From assembly GCF_001605895.1 (NCBI RefSeq), contig NZ_LUAW01000020.1, positions 62,826 through 126,825 on the forward strand: DNA of 64,000 bases, written 5' to 3'. The notes below the pieces were generated by a model that saw only the letters and a program-made list of their open reading frames with translations, ran no database searches and was not told where the DNA came from. The translations under genes were made by a program, and so were the position numbers. This document shows positions 1 to 9,834 of the stretch, one piece after another. The DNA is from Acinetobacter pragensis (GTDB taxonomy: Bacteria; Pseudomonadota; Gammaproteobacteria; Pseudomonadales; Moraxellaceae). Every line of letters starts with the position of its first letter. Within the stretch, counting starts at the first letter, position 1.

Positions 1-48
1 CAAATGAACCAATAATTTTTAAAAGTTTGTATTTGAGGAGAAAACACA

Positions 49-774
49 ATGAAAGCTCTACGTACAGTTTTAGCCGTGTCTTTACTGGCAACAGCTGGCA
101 CAGCAATGGCAGATACATCAGTTGTACATGATGGCTATGCATTTGATCAAAACCAATTGATTCCGTCTGGTGCCCGCCTTGAGGTCGGTACTACAGGTTA
201 TGGCGGCGCGTTGCTTTGGACTGCAAACCCTTATGTTGGCCTTGCACTTGGCTATAATGGCGGTGATATTTCATGGAATGATGATTTATCGATTGACGGA
301 ACTAAATACGATGTTGATATGGAAAACAACAATGTCTATTTAAATGCTGAACTTCGTCCATGGGGGGCAAGCACTAACCGTTGGGCTCAAGGCGTTTATG
401 TTGCAGCCGGTGTTGCTTACATTGACAATGACTATGACTTAACTCAGCGTTCAAGCGATGGTGAAGTTACATTGAATGGCAATAAGTACCTATACGATGG
501 TTCTATCAACGGGCAATTATCGTATAAAAATGATATCGCACCATATTTAGGTTTAGGCTGGGCACCAAAAATCAACAAAAACTGGGGTGTGTTTGGTGAG
601 ATTGGCGCTTACTACACTGGAAACCCAGATGTGCAATTGGATAAAGACGGTAAGTTTATTGGCTTGAACGGCAATGCAACTGCAGATTTACGTGCAGAAG
701 AGCAAAAAATCCGTGAAGATGATAAATATCAATGGATGCCAGTAGGTAAAGTCGGCGTAAGCTACCACTGGTAA
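49..774 (+). CDS. carO: CarO-family outer-membrane channel
   Basis: Outer-membrane beta-barrel of the CarO family, the roughly 29-kDa Acinetobacter protein linked to uptake of basic amino acids and to carbapenem entry. 241 residues. A signal peptide covers about 1-21 (cleavage after AMA). The mature protein starts with the family block VVHDGYAFD, carries YGGALLW and NPYVGLALGYNGGDISW at about 51-76, and ends in an aromatic residue (SYHW), as barrels do. GAGGAG lies 8 bases before the ATG and a strong terminator follows, so it is a single gene. The name rests on close recall of CarO sequence; transport function is from the family and varies between CarO variants. Confidence 0.93.
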   Translation: MKALRTVLAVSLLATAGTAMADTSVVHDGYAFDQNQLIPSGARLEVGTTGYGGALLWTANPYVGLALGYNGGDISWNDDLSIDGTKYDVDMENNNVYLNAELRPWGASTNRWAQGVYVAAGVAYIDNDYDLTQRSSDGEVTLNGNKYLYDGSINGQLSYKNDIAPYLGLGWAPKINKNWGVFGEIGAYYTGNPDVQLDKDGKFIGLNGNATADLRAEEQKIREDDKYQWMPVGKVGVSYHW

Positions 775-793
775 TTGATTCTACATATTAAGA

Positions 794-817
794 AAAACGG
801 GCTTCGGCCCGTTTTTT
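794..817 (+). terminator. Terminator of carO
   Basis: A 9-bp stem (AAAACGGGC / GCCCGTTTT) closes on a TTCG tetraloop and runs into Ts, about 20 bases after the carO stop. Textbook rho-independent terminator. Confidence 0.92.
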
Positions 818-841
818 ATTTGATGCATTGGAATTTAAAAC

Positions 842-2035
842 TCAAAATGAATGGCCGATTTTAAGCCCATAAACCCAAGCCTCTTTGTTTTCTAAGGTGG
901 ATAACGAGGTGACTGTAATACTGTTTTTATCAGGCTTAGACGGACGGAACCGGAAATAATAAATACCGCCAGAAAGGTATGTTTTAGATGAAAAATTGTG
1001 TCTGAATCCGGGGCCAATACTGTTATAGCCATCTGCGGGATTGACTGTTGAAGAGGGATTTTGGCTGCCGGAATCCCATGCAGTTTCTAAGCTGGCGTAC
1101 CACTGTTCATTAACCTGATGTGCTATGCCTAGTTTGGCTGACCATTGATCGGCTTTATAATCTACAAGATTAAACTCTGCTAAGGCTGGGACTAAATAAA
1201 TATAAGGGTCAATAACCTGAGAAAAGCCATCGGGCTGAATTTTAAAATCTTTCCAATTCACCCAGCGGATTGTGCCAAAAATCAGGTTGGATGCACTCAC
1301 TGGACTCATAAAATCAAACGTGACAGATTGGGGTGTTTCTATTTTTGTAGAATTTTCAAAATAGCCATTATCTGGCGTATTTTCCAGCGCTTGCACTTTA
1401 TGCTTGATTTTGGAACGGTAGGTGAGGCTGGTGCGCAAAGCCATTTCCGGAATTTGGTAGCTGAGGCCTGCAAGCCATCCGAGCGCGTAGTCTTTTTTTA
1501 ACTGCACTTGATAGCCATTAAAAAAATAATAGCTTTGTCCGAAAAGGCTTAAGTCTCCTTCAAAACTCTGCTGTGCTAAGCCTGCGTAAATATTCCACCG
1601 GCTGTTGGGCTGAAAACCAGCTAAAGCTGTGATGTTTTGAGTTTTTAGGTGAATATCGACGGCTTCCAGCTGTTCATAGCCGAGAATGGATTTTGGCCGA
1701 TAATCATAGTTTACTTTAATTCCAAAAGGCTGATCAAAAATCAATCCCGCAGAAAATTTAGGGTGCAGCTGCAGTTTGAGAGCGGCTTGAATAAAGACAG
1801 AATCTTCAACTAAATTTCCTGTTGAAAAATCAGTGATTCCCAGAGATTCAGACAATTGCTCCCGATTTGCATTTTCACCGCTAACATTGCCTTGGATTTG
1901 CCCCAAACTGAATTCGGTATAATTGCCGGTTTCAAAAAAAGATTGAATATTTTGACCTGACCGTTCTAAAGCTGCGGCATGGCCAGGCAGGGAAAGGCAT
2001 AATGGAATTATTGCAATGAGGCTTGCCGATTTCAT
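842..2035 (-). CDS. FadL/OmpP1-family outer-membrane transport protein
   Basis: Predicted outer-membrane channel for hydrophobic compounds such as long-chain fatty acids or aromatics. 397 residues, with a signal peptide (cleavage near GHA-AALERSG), an early plug-like region (SGQNIQSFFETGNYTEFS), the FadL-like block around FSAGLIFDQPFGIKVNYDY, alternating amphipathic strands, and a final phenylalanine (KIGHSF). Length fits the shorter FadL/TodX relatives. It is convergent with carO and stands alone, with no metabolic neighbour that would point to a substrate. Family is fairly secure; substrate unknown. Confidence 0.82.
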   Translation of the reverse strand: MKSASLIAIIPLCLSLPGHAAALERSGQNIQSFFETGNYTEFSLGQIQGNVSGENANREQLSESLGITDFSTGNLVEDSVFIQAALKLQLHPKFSAGLIFDQPFGIKVNYDYRPKSILGYEQLEAVDIHLKTQNITALAGFQPNSRWNIYAGLAQQSFEGDLSLFGQSYYFFNGYQVQLKKDYALGWLAGLSYQIPEMALRTSLTYRSKIKHKVQALENTPDNGYFENSTKIETPQSVTFDFMSPVSASNLIFGTIRWVNWKDFKIQPDGFSQVIDPYIYLVPALAEFNLVDYKADQWSAKLGIAHQVNEQWYASLETAWDSGSQNPSSTVNPADGYNSIGPGFRHNFSSKTYLSGGIYYFRFRPSKPDKNSITVTSLSTLENKEAWVYGLKIGHSF

Positions 2036-2110
2036 GGGTGTTTGGGCCTGAAATAGTTTTTCTTTTGTATGGCCTATTATGCAAGTATTTAAATCAAAGT
2101 AAGAGAAATA

Positions 2111-2137
2111 AAGGAGACTTATGTCTCCTTTTTATTT
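2111..2137 (-). terminator. Hairpin terminator after cysB
   Basis: An 8-bp stem (AAGGAGAC / GTCTCCTT) with a 4-base loop lies just past the cysB stop. T-rich sequence flanks both sides, so it may act in both directions. Confidence 0.6.
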
Positions 2138-2147
2138 CTTTTTTATG

Positions 2148-3071
2148 TCAGTCGTCGGGATAAGCGACTTTTTTCAGCGCTTTAATATCTGCATCGGGTG
2201 AGCACAAAGAGATAAATTCATAGCCATAGCCGCGCAGAAGATGACCTTTTCGAACTGCAATCCATGTCGTATTCACGCCAAAAATATCAGTTGGAATTTG
2301 TTTTAGACGGTAATCGCGTTCTGCATCGTAAGCGACATTATTGACAATGCCGACCCCCATGTTGAGTTCAACATACGTTTTAATGACATCGGCATCCAGT
2401 GCAGACATCACAATATCCACATCAAATCCAGCCTCTTCAAATGCCGTATCAATTTTTGAACGGCCTGTGAAACCGCCATGATAGGTAATGATGGGGTAGT
2501 GCGATAAATCTTCAATCGTGATGTTGTTATTGCTGGCCAGCGGGTGATTCTGCGGAGTCAGAATGCTGTGCTGCCAATTATAAAACGGTACGCTGGCAAG
2601 GTTGTCTTCTGTGGTTAAAGATTCTGTTGCAATGCCAATATCGGCTTCGCCTTGAAGCAGCATTTCTGTAATTTCTACTGGACTGGCCTGCTGCAGAATC
2701 AGATGGACTTTAGGAAATTCTTTTTTGAATTTATTGACGATTGGCGGCAAAACATAACGCGCTTGGGTATGTGTAGTCGCAATTGTCAGGGTGCCTTCAT
2801 CCACTTTGTTAAAATCGTCGGCCAAGCGCTTAATATTTTCTGCGTCGACCAGCATGCGCTCTACAATGCCGAGCAGCGATTGCCCCGGCTCAGTTAAGCC
2901 GAGTAAGCGTTTACCTTTACGGATAAACAGCTGCACGCCTAATTCGTCTTCTAAATCTTTAATATGCTTGCTGACCCCGGATTGAGAGGTGTACAGCGCA
3001 GCAGAAGCCTCTGTCAAATTAAAGTTCTGTCTAACGGTTTCTCTAATAATTCTTAATTGTTGGAAATTCAT
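2148..3071 (-). CDS. cysB: LysR-type regulator CysB of sulfur assimilation
   Basis: Transcriptional activator of cysteine biosynthesis and sulfate uptake. The start at MNFQQLRIIRE gives 307 residues; an upstream ATG adding 11 residues (MRPINFEVCRN) is possible but not family-like, and GAGG lies before the chosen start. N-terminal winged helix-turn-helix at about 1-60 (FNLTEASAALYTSQSGVSKHI), then a periplasmic-binding-like effector domain (TTHTQARYVLPP, PVEITEMLLQGEADIGIATE, NMGVGIV), where CysB proteins bind acetylserine-type inducers. It sits directly downstream of cysTWA on the same strand, the genes it is expected to control. Confidence 0.94.
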   Translation of the reverse strand: MNFQQLRIIRETVRQNFNLTEASAALYTSQSGVSKHIKDLEDELGVQLFIRKGKRLLGLTEPGQSLLGIVERMLVDAENIKRLADDFNKVDEGTLTIATTHTQARYVLPPIVNKFKKEFPKVHLILQQASPVEITEMLLQGEADIGIATESLTTEDNLASVPFYNWQHSILTPQNHPLASNNNITIEDLSHYPIITYHGGFTGRSKIDTAFEEAGFDVDIVMSALDADVIKTYVELNMGVGIVNNVAYDAERDYRLKQIPTDIFGVNTTWIAVRKGHLLRGYGYEFISLCSPDADIKALKKVAYPDD

Positions 3072-3121
3072 ATTCCTGCATACCTCAAAATTGATGGGGC
3101 GCAATGCCCCATCATAAAGCC

Positions 3122-4183
3122 TTAAGCGACTTGGTTTTCAAATAAATGTAAAGCAGATGCACTGAGCCATACCGTTTGATTCGGGCGGAATTGGTGCAGT
3201 TTTGCTTCATCGGGTGTCAGTGATATTTCAATCAGATTGCCTTGACGGTCATGCAGTTCTGCCAATACTTTACCTGCAATCCAAATTTCACGCAGGAAGG
3301 TGGCTTGAATGGCATTGTCCTGCGGCTGCGCATGAATGCGAAGTTCATTTGGCCGGGCAAAAGCAATCACAGGGCCTTGCGGCGCATTTGGCGCCTGCGG
3401 CAATTGAATGCGGTCTTCGCCAATTTGAATAATGCCGTTGCTGTTTTGGCCCTCAAAACGGTTAGCTTGACCTAAGAAATCAAATACAAACGGTGTTGCC
3501 GGTTTCTCATAGACTTCACGCGGTGAACCGATTTGTTCCACATTGCCTTTATTCATGACAATAATTTGGTCAGCCACTTCCAGCGCTTCTTCCTGATCAT
3601 GCGTGACAAAAATGGAGGTGATGTGCAGTTCATCATGCAAGGTGCGCAGCCAGCGGCGCAGTTCTTTACGCACTTTGGCATCTAATGCGCCGAATGGCTC
3701 ATCCAGCAGCAGCACGCGCGGCTCAACAGCCAGTGCACGGGCAAGCGCAATACGCTGGCGCTGGCCGCCAGACAGCTGCGCAGGGAAGCGGTCTGCCAAA
3801 AAGCCAAGCTGCACTAAATCCAGCAGGCGGGTTACGCGCTTTTTGATTTCAGATTCATTCGGGCGTGTAGCGCGCGGGCGGACGCGCAGGCCAAACGCAA
3901 TGTTGTCATATACCGTCATGTGGCGGAAAAGAGCATAGTGCTGAAATACAAAGCCTACTTCGCGTTCACGGACATGAACATTGGTTGCGTCTTCGCCTTC
4001 CAGAATAACCTTACCGCCATCTGCCGATTCTAAGCCGGCAATAATGCGCAGCAAAGTTGTTTTACCGCAGCCGGATGGCCCAAGCAAAGCCACCAATTGG
4101 CCATCTGGAAAATCTAAAGAGATATTTTTCAGCGCATGGAATGCACCAAAGTGTTTTTCAATATTTTTTACTTGAATACTCAT
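3122..4183 (-). CDS. cysA: Sulfate/thiosulfate ABC transporter ATPase CysA
   Basis: ATP-binding subunit of the sulfate/thiosulfate importer. 353 residues: Walker [10 protein letters not shown] at about 35-43, Q-loop in FVFQHYALF near 78-86, signature LSGGQRQR near 137-144, Walker B LLLDEP near 158-163, switch histidine in FVTHDQEEA, and a C-terminal TOBE-like regulatory domain from about 235 on. It follows cysW by 12 bases, so it is transcribed with cysT and cysW, and cysB follows. Function follows from the family and the complete operon context. Confidence 0.95.
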   Translation of the reverse strand: MSIQVKNIEKHFGAFHALKNISLDFPDGQLVALLGPSGCGKTTLLRIIAGLESADGGKVILEGEDATNVHVREREVGFVFQHYALFRHMTVYDNIAFGLRVRPRATRPNESEIKKRVTRLLDLVQLGFLADRFPAQLSGGQRQRIALARALAVEPRVLLLDEPFGALDAKVRKELRRWLRTLHDELHITSIFVTHDQEEALEVADQIIVMNKGNVEQIGSPREVYEKPATPFVFDFLGQANRFEGQNSNGIIQIGEDRIQLPQAPNAPQGPVIAFARPNELRIHAQPQDNAIQATFLREIWIAGKVLAELHDRQGNLIEISLTPDEAKLHQFRPNQTVWLSASALHLFENQVA

Positions 4184-4194
4184 GAGGTCATTCC

Positions 4195-5082
4195 TTAAGA
4201 AGCTGTTGAATCTTCATTGCGCTTGTCCTGTTTCTCTTGGCGGATTTCAACCCACGATTTTAAAATCAGGGTGACAATTGCCAGCAATGCCAAGAGGGAT
4301 GAAACAGCAAAGGCGGCGCTGAAAGTATATTCGTTATAGAGAATTTCGACGTGCAGCGGCAGGGTATTGGTTTCACCGCGGATGTGGCCAGAAACCACAG
4401 AAACCGCACCGAATTCACCCATTGCGCGCGCATTACACAGAATTACGCCGTAAATTAAGCCCCATTTGATATTTGGCAGGGTGACTTTCCAAAAGGTCTG
4501 CCAGCCATTGGCGCCGAGGACAATTGCCGCTTCTTCCTCTTCCGTACCTTGCGCCTCCATTAAAGGGATCAGCTCGCGGGCAACAAAAGGTACAGTAATA
4601 AAGATTGTCGCCAGCACAATTGCAGGGACTGCATAAAGGATTTTAATATCATGATCCATCAGCCAATTGCCCATCCAGCCTTGTGTGCCAAAAATCAGCA
4701 CAAGCATTAGGCCGGCAATGACTGGCGAGACTGAAAACGGCATATCAATAATTGTCGTTAAAATTGATTTGCCGCGGAAGTTGAACTTCGCAACAGTCCA
4801 AGCCGCCGCTACGCCAAAAACTACATTCAGCGGCACAGCAATGACGGCTGTCAATAAGGTCAATTTGACAGCAGAGAGTGTGTCCGGATGCACCAAGGCT
4901 TGAAAATAGACGCCTACACCTTGTTTAAAGGCTTCTACAAACACCAGCACTAAAGGCAGCATTAAGCAACTGACGAAAAAAATCAATGCAATGGTAATTA
5001 ATGCAATGCGCACGGCAGCAGGTTCACGGGTTGCGTCACGTGACTGCAGCTTTTTCGCTAATTCGTTGCTGTTTACGTTCAT
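4195..5082 (-). CDS. cysW: Sulfate ABC transporter permease CysW
   Basis: Inner-membrane permease of the sulfate importer. Start chosen at [11 protein letters not shown] (295 residues): this ATG overlaps the cysT stop as ATGA and has AGGGAG nine bases upstream; a start 33 bases earlier exists but would run deeper into cysT. Six predicted membrane spans, and the permease coupling motif near [25 protein letters not shown]. The C-terminal tail is charged ([14 protein letters not shown]). Pairs with CysT to form the channel. Confidence 0.93.
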   Translation of the reverse strand: MNVNSNELAKKLQSRDATREPAAVRIALITIALIFFVSCLMLPLVLVFVEAFKQGVGVYFQALVHPDTLSAVKLTLLTAVIAVPLNVVFGVAAAWTVAKFNFRGKSILTTIIDMPFSVSPVIAGLMLVLIFGTQGWMGNWLMDHDIKILYAVPAIVLATIFITVPFVARELIPLMEAQGTEEEEAAIVLGANGWQTFWKVTLPNIKWGLIYGVILCNARAMGEFGAVSVVSGHIRGETNTLPLHVEILYNEYTFSAAFAVSSLLALLAIVTLILKSWVEIRQEKQDKRNEDSTAS

Positions 5083-5912
5083 CGCGCGGTTCTCCCTGTG
5101 CGTCGGCTTGCCCATGCTTGCACTAAGTTAATGGCAAACAGAATAGCAAATGAAATCACCAGCATGACCACAGCAATAGTGGTTGCGCCCGCATAGTCAT
5201 ATTCTTCTAAACGAGAAATAATCATCAAAGGTGCAATTTCAGTTTTAAAGGGCTGGTTGCCGGCAATAAAAATGACCGAGCCATATTCGCCGACGCCGCG
5301 TGCAAATGCCAATGCAAAGCCGGTAATTAATGCTGGAAATAAAATCGGCAGAATGACTTTAGTGACAATTTGAAAGCGGTTCGCGCCTAAAGCAGAAGCG
5401 GCTTCTTCCAGTTCGGTTTCTAAGTCGCTTAGTACGGGCTGTACCGTACGCACCACAAACGGAATGCCAATAAAGATCAGCGCCAATGTAATCCCGATAG
5501 GGGTATATGCGACTTTAATGCCGATGGGTTCTAAATACTGACCAATCCAGCCTGTAGGCGCATACAGGGATGTCAATGCAATGCCGGCAACAGCTGTTGG
5601 CAGGGCAAAAGGCAAATCGACCAAGGCATCAATTATTCGTTTGCCAGGAAAGGTATAGCGCACAAGGCACCATGCCAGCAACAGGCCAAAAACGACATTG
5701 ACCAGCGCGGCAATAATTGCTGTGCTGAAGCTTAATTGAAGGGATTTTAAAATTCGCTCAGAACTTAAAATTTCCCATAAACCATCCCAGCCTATACCCA
5801 GCGATTTAATAAAAACCGCAGATAAAGGAATCAGCACGATTAATGACAAATACGCAAGGGTAAAGCCTAAAGACAGACCAAATCCTGGCAGCACTCGGGA
5901 CCGCTGCGACAT
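5079..5912 (-). CDS. cysT: Sulfate ABC transporter permease CysT (CysU)
   Basis: Partner permease of the sulfate importer, 277 residues. Six membrane segments, with the coupling-loop motif [28 protein letters not shown] and the family stretch [19 protein letters not shown]. Its stop codon overlaps the cysW start (ATGA), indicating translational coupling. Upstream lie a small hydrolase gene (86 bases away) and then the sbp genes, so the binding proteins may come from separate promoters. Confidence 0.94.
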   Translation of the reverse strand: MSQRSRVLPGFGLSLGFTLAYLSLIVLIPLSAVFIKSLGIGWDGLWEILSSERILKSLQLSFSTAIIAALVNVVFGLLLAWCLVRYTFPGKRIIDALVDLPFALPTAVAGIALTSLYAPTGWIGQYLEPIGIKVAYTPIGITLALIFIGIPFVVRTVQPVLSDLETELEEAASALGANRFQIVTKVILPILFPALITGFALAFARGVGEYGSVIFIAGNQPFKTEIAPLMIISRLEEYDYAGATTIAVVMLVISFAILFAINLVQAWASRRTGRTAR

Positions 5913-5998
5913 GACTACTCCTCAAAAAGAGAAAATTGACTGAAATCAGTCAATAAAAAACAAAATGTAAAATTCGGTTCAAGCATAAGTTGCAGTGA

Positions 5999-6604
5999 TT
6001 AAATTGCAAATTTAAATAAATACTTGTACTCATCAGGAATGTTGATATGCGGCATAGTTTTTTCTGAAATCAAATAATTGAAAATCTCAGGAAAAGGGCC
6101 ATGCCCTGATGCCACATTAATATGACCTGCTGAACCTGCGTTGATCGGTTTGAGTTTCCATGACTTCGCCAAAAGCTGCGCGTCATCAAAGGCCAGCCAA
6201 GGATCATTTTCACTGATGATCATTGTGGCAGGCACATGAATTTTAAGCTGATGGAAATAGGCGGCATAGTCATTTTGACTGTCGCGGGCAAAGCCCGCGT
6301 CCCCAAAACGGGCAGGGTTTGCCGGAGCAACCAAAATCAATTTTTTGATTCTGCTGTTGAGCTCCGGATGCTCCGCCAGCGCTGCAACCGCGGTTAAGCA
6401 GCCAAAGCTGTGCGCCACAATTTGGATATCATCCTGAATAGGGGCTACAGTTTTGACAAACTGCGAAATCCAATGGTTCAGTACAGGATGGTTCCAGTCT
6501 TCTTGCTGAACGCGGGAGCAGGACATGAGCTGGCGCTGCAGCCAAGACTGCCAGTGATGCTGTTCACTGCCGCCCACACCTGGAACGATTACGGTATGCG
6601 TCAT
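5999..6604 (-). CDS. RBBP9/YdeN-family alpha/beta serine hydrolase
   Basis: Small alpha/beta hydrolase of the RBBP9/YdeN family, 201 residues. It starts with the oxyanion-side motif VIVPGVGGSEQHHWQSWL. The nucleophile elbow is AHSFGC (Ser at about 66); the acid is probably in SENDPW and the catalytic His in AGHINVASGHG, the tail typical of the family. No signal peptide, so cytoplasmic. It lies inside the sulfate uptake cluster, between sbp and cysT on the same strand, 30 bases from sbp, yet no member of this family is a known part of sulfate transport. Substrate unknown. Confidence 0.85.
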   Translation of the reverse strand: MTHTVIVPGVGGSEQHHWQSWLQRQLMSCSRVQQEDWNHPVLNHWISQFVKTVAPIQDDIQIVAHSFGCLTAVAALAEHPELNSRIKKLILVAPANPARFGDAGFARDSQNDYAAYFHQLKIHVPATMIISENDPWLAFDDAQLLAKSWKLKPINAGSAGHINVASGHGPFPEIFNYLISEKTMPHINIPDEYKYLFKFAI

Positions 6605-6634
6605 GTCAATACTCCTGATTCAGTCAAGCGGAAA

Positions 6635-7648
6635 TTACTTCGCGCTGTTAGACTTTACAATTTGGTCAAAGATACCGCCATTTTCAAAGTGCGCTTTTTG
6701 TACTTTGTTCCAGCCGCCAAATTCTTGATCTATCGTTACCAGTTTCAATGGTTTGAAGGTTTTTCCATATTGCGCCAATGTTTTGGCATCGCGCGGACGG
6801 TAGAAGTTTTGCGCTGCTATCTGCTGGCCGCGTGGAGAATACAGGAAGTTTAAATAGCCTTTGGCTAAGTAAAGATTGCCTTTCTTCTCTGCATTTTTTT
6901 CCACAATGGCGACAGGCGGTTCAGCCAAAATAGACAGAGACGGGGTTACAATTTCAAACTTGCCCGGCTGCTCACGAATGGCGAGATACGCTTCATTTTC
7001 CCAAGCCAGCAAGACATCGCCTATGCCGCGTTCAGCAAAAGTGGTCGTTGCGCCGCGTGCGCCAGAGTCCAGCACTTTGGTGTTTTTATAGATTTTGCGC
7101 ACAAACTCTTGCGCTTTCGCATCATTGCCGCCCGCTTGGTGTTTAGCCCAAGCCCATGCGGCTAAGTAGTTCCAGCGCGCGCCGCCTGAAGTTTTAGGAT
7201 TTGGGGTGATGATGCCGACACCGGGTTTTACTAAATCGCCCCAATCTTTAATGTGCTTCGGGTTGCCTTTGCGTACTAAAAACACAATTGTTGAGGTATA
7301 TGGCGTAGAGTTATTCGGCAGTTTCTTTTGCCAGTCCGCAGGAAGCAGTTTCGCTTTTTCAGCAATTACATCAATGTCCGCGGCTAAAGCCAGCGTAACC
7401 ACATCTGCATCCAAGCCATCAATGACTGAGCGGGCTTGCTTGCCGGAACCGCCATGTGACTGTTTAAAATTGATTTTTTGTCCTGTACGGCTTTCCCAGT
7501 ATTTACTGAAATCCTTATTCACATTTTCATACAGTTCACGGGTTGGATCGTATGATACGTTCAGGAAATCTTTGGCTGCAGCGCCTAAAGAAATAGTGGA
7601 TACAACTGCGGCCAAAACTCCAAGTTTCAACTTTGCTGAAATGCTCAT
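6635..7648 (-). CDS. sbp: Periplasmic sulfate-binding protein, copy 1
   Basis: Extracytoplasmic sulfate/thiosulfate receptor for CysTWA. 337 residues, signal peptide 1-25 (cleavage after GAAA), then the family opening [15 protein letters not shown], the anion-site segment [38 protein letters not shown], and [19 protein letters not shown]. Nearly every segment is shared with the paralogue 186 bases upstream; the two differ mainly in the signal peptide and the last 80 residues. Both copies look intact. Confidence 0.93.
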   Translation of the reverse strand: MSISAKLKLGVLAAVVSTISLGAAAKDFLNVSYDPTRELYENVNKDFSKYWESRTGQKINFKQSHGGSGKQARSVIDGLDADVVTLALAADIDVIAEKAKLLPADWQKKLPNNSTPYTSTIVFLVRKGNPKHIKDWGDLVKPGVGIITPNPKTSGGARWNYLAAWAWAKHQAGGNDAKAQEFVRKIYKNTKVLDSGARGATTTFAERGIGDVLLAWENEAYLAIREQPGKFEIVTPSLSILAEPPVAIVEKNAEKKGNLYLAKGYLNFLYSPRGQQIAAQNFYRPRDAKTLAQYGKTFKPLKLVTIDQEFGGWNKVQKAHFENGGIFDQIVKSNSAK

Positions 7649-7778
7649 AAGGACCTCAAAATTCTAAATGTTTTGTAACATGAGTGCAGAATAACGCCAT
7701 TCTTTATGCATAAAAAATAATTAAAAACGAATTTTATATGAATAAAAGAGATAAGTTGATTCTGATGAGCACTTGATG

Positions 7779-7804
7779 TATCGGCTATAGCGCTATAGCC
7801 GATA
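7779..7804. repeat. 26-bp perfect palindrome between the sbp paralogues
   Basis: The sequence is self-complementary across 26 bases, centred at 7791/7792 (core ATCGGCTATAGC / GCTATAGCCGAT). It sits 31 bases after the stop of the upstream sbp and about 130 bases before the next start. There is no T-run on the transcript side, so it is a poor terminator. It may be an operator, an mRNA-stabilising hairpin or a relic. Confidence 0.75.
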
Positions 7805-7834
7805 TATCGATTCAATTTTGTTCTATAGTTGTGT

Positions 7835-8836
7835 TTATTTCGCGCTGTTGGCTTTCACGATTTGGTCAAACACGCCGTTATTGTCAAAGTGCTTGCTCTG
7901 TACTTTTGTCCAGCCGCCGAATTCTTTATCAATGGTAATTAATTTAAGCGGTTTGAATACGGATTTGTATTTTGCGGCAACTGCTGCATTGCGCGGACGG
8001 TAGAAGTTGTTGGCTGCGACAGTTTGACCTGCTGGAGAATATAAATAATTCAAATAGGCCTTTGCGATATTTTCATTGCCGTTCTTTTTGGCATTTTTTT
8101 CGACAACTGCGACAGGCGGTTCAGCCAGAATAGATAAAGACGGAGTGATAATTTCAAATTTTCCCGGCTGTTCGCGCACGGCCAAAAATGCTTCATTTTC
8201 CCACGCCAGCAAGACATCGCCTATGCCGCGTTCAGCAAACGTCGTTGTTGCGCCGCGTGCGCCAGAATCCAGCACTTTGGTCTGTTTATAAATTTGACGG
8301 ACAAATTCTTGCGCTTTTGCATCGTTGCCGCCAGCTTGGTGTTTTGCCCAAGCCCATGCGGCTAAATAGTTCCAGCGTGCGCCGCCCGATGTTTTCGGGT
8401 TTGGCGTAATGATTTCTACACCCGGTTTTACTAAATCGCCCCAATCCTTAATGCCTTTCGGATTTCCTTTACGCACCAAAAATACAATGGTTGATGTGTA
8501 AGGTGTTGAGTTCTGAGGAAATTTCTTTTGCCAGTCTTTAGGCAACAGGCCTCTTTCAGCAATCTCATCAATATCTGCCGCCAAGGCTAAAGTCACTACA
8601 TCGGCGCCAAGGCCATCAATGACTGAGCGGGCTTGCTTGCCGGAGCCGCCGTGCGATTGTTTGAAATTGATGTCTTGTCCCGTGCTTTTTTTCCAGTACG
8701 CGCTGAATTCTTTATTGAAGTTGTCATACAATTCGCGTGTTGGATCGTATGAAACATTTAAGAAATCTTTAGCCAGTGCGCTGAATGATGTCGCTGAAAT
8801 AAGCGCGGCCAGTACCCCGATTTTTAATGAACGCAT
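7835..8836 (-). CDS. sbp: Periplasmic sulfate-binding protein, copy 2
   Basis: Second intact sulfate-binding protein, upstream of copy 1 on the same strand. Start chosen at [14 protein letters not shown] (333 residues) because AAAGGA lies seven bases upstream and a normal signal peptide (cleavage after ALA) follows; a start 60 bases earlier would spoil the signal peptide. It has the same anion-binding segments as copy 1 ([38 protein letters not shown]). The non-coding sequence upstream of both genes is also similar, so the duplication included the promoter region. Confidence 0.92.
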   Translation of the reverse strand: MRSLKIGVLAALISATSFSALAKDFLNVSYDPTRELYDNFNKEFSAYWKKSTGQDINFKQSHGGSGKQARSVIDGLGADVVTLALAADIDEIAERGLLPKDWQKKFPQNSTPYTSTIVFLVRKGNPKGIKDWGDLVKPGVEIITPNPKTSGGARWNYLAAWAWAKHQAGGNDAKAQEFVRQIYKQTKVLDSGARGATTTFAERGIGDVLLAWENEAFLAVREQPGKFEIITPSLSILAEPPVAVVEKNAKKNGNENIAKAYLNYLYSPAGQTVAANNFYRPRNAAVAAKYKSVFKPLKLITIDKEFGGWTKVQSKHFDNNGVFDQIVKANSAK

Positions 8837-9017
8837 TTTAATATCCTTTAACTTTGATTTATTCGTGTTTACTAACAAAGCGAAGAATATCTGCAAGTTT
8901 TATGTATAAAAAATAATAAGAAACGAATTTGATATGAATAAAAAAGCTATGTCAGAAAAGACTGGGAATTGCAGCCAACTCTTCTTAAACTAGGCCATCA
9001 TTTACAGGACGCCCGCT

Positions 9018-9830
9018 ATGCTATGTTTTAAAAATGGTCAGCGAATTGCAGAAGTTTCATTGACTGACCGGGCATTTCATTATGGAGACGGATGCTTTAC
9101 AACAGCGCGTCTGCGCAATGGCAGGATTGAGCTGCATGATTTGCATCTTGCACGTTTGAATAATGCCAATGAGCGCTTGTATTTGCAGGCGGATTTAAAA
9201 CTCATTGCGCAAACACTTGGTGAAATCCACCAATTCGAGGCCGCAGCTTCAGGCACAGTAAAAATTATTCTGAGCCGGGGAGACGGCCAGCGCGGCTACA
9301 GCCTTCCGGATCATCCCGCAGATGTGTGGGTCTTTTACTACCCTCAAGCTGTTGCTGACTTTAAATACAGTATTGCAGACAGCGGCATATTGGAGCAGGC
9401 AATCGGCTTAACTATGCCGAATTTGGCAGGCTTAAAGTCTCTGAACCGTATAGAGCAGGTGATGCTGAAGCATGAGGCCGATCAAAAGGGATGGGCGGAA
9501 GCGCTGGTTATGGATGTGCAGGGGCTAATTGTTGAAGGTGTGAGCAGTAATTGTTTTATTCGAATAAACGATACATGGATTACGCCTGAACTTCGCTATA
9601 ATGGCGTGCATGGCGTAATGCGCGCTGAGATTCTTTCGCGGATGCAATCGCATGGAGTCCAATGTGTGCAGCGAAATGTTGATCTGGATGAAATCCCTGC
9701 TTTGCAAAGTGTATTTTTCTGCAATGCACTGAATCCAATGAAAATTGCATCCAGCCTCAATGGTGCTGCACTTAATGTGCAGGCCTGTACCGAACTGTTT
9801 AAAACCTTAAAACTTAATCAAATCCGCTAA
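9018..9830 (+). CDS. pabC: Aminodeoxychorismate lyase PabC
   Basis: Pyridoxal-phosphate enzyme (fold type IV, branched-chain aminotransferase fold) that converts 4-amino-4-deoxychorismate to p-aminobenzoate and pyruvate for folate synthesis. 270 residues. Family marks: AFHYGDGCFTTARLRNG near 20-36, the PLP-lysine region LAGLKSLNRIEQVMLKHEA near 135-153, and the cofactor-phosphate region VEGVSSNCFIRI. Only four bases separate it from mltG, the usual pabC-mltG-tmk order in gammaproteobacteria. Confidence 0.93.
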   Translation: MLCFKNGQRIAEVSLTDRAFHYGDGCFTTARLRNGRIELHDLHLARLNNANERLYLQADLKLIAQTLGEIHQFEAAASGTVKIILSRGDGQRGYSLPDHPADVWVFYYPQAVADFKYSIADSGILEQAIGLTMPNLAGLKSLNRIEQVMLKHEADQKGWAEALVMDVQGLIVEGVSSNCFIRINDTWITPELRYNGVHGVMRAEILSRMQSHGVQCVQRNVDLDEIPALQSVFFCNALNPMKIASSLNGAALNVQACTELFKTLKLNQIR

Positions 9831-9834
9831 AATT

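Noticed and set aside
7206-7667. 153-codon frame antisense to sbp copy 1
   Set aside because: Antisense shadow; similar shadow frames appear over the paralogue because the DNA is alike.
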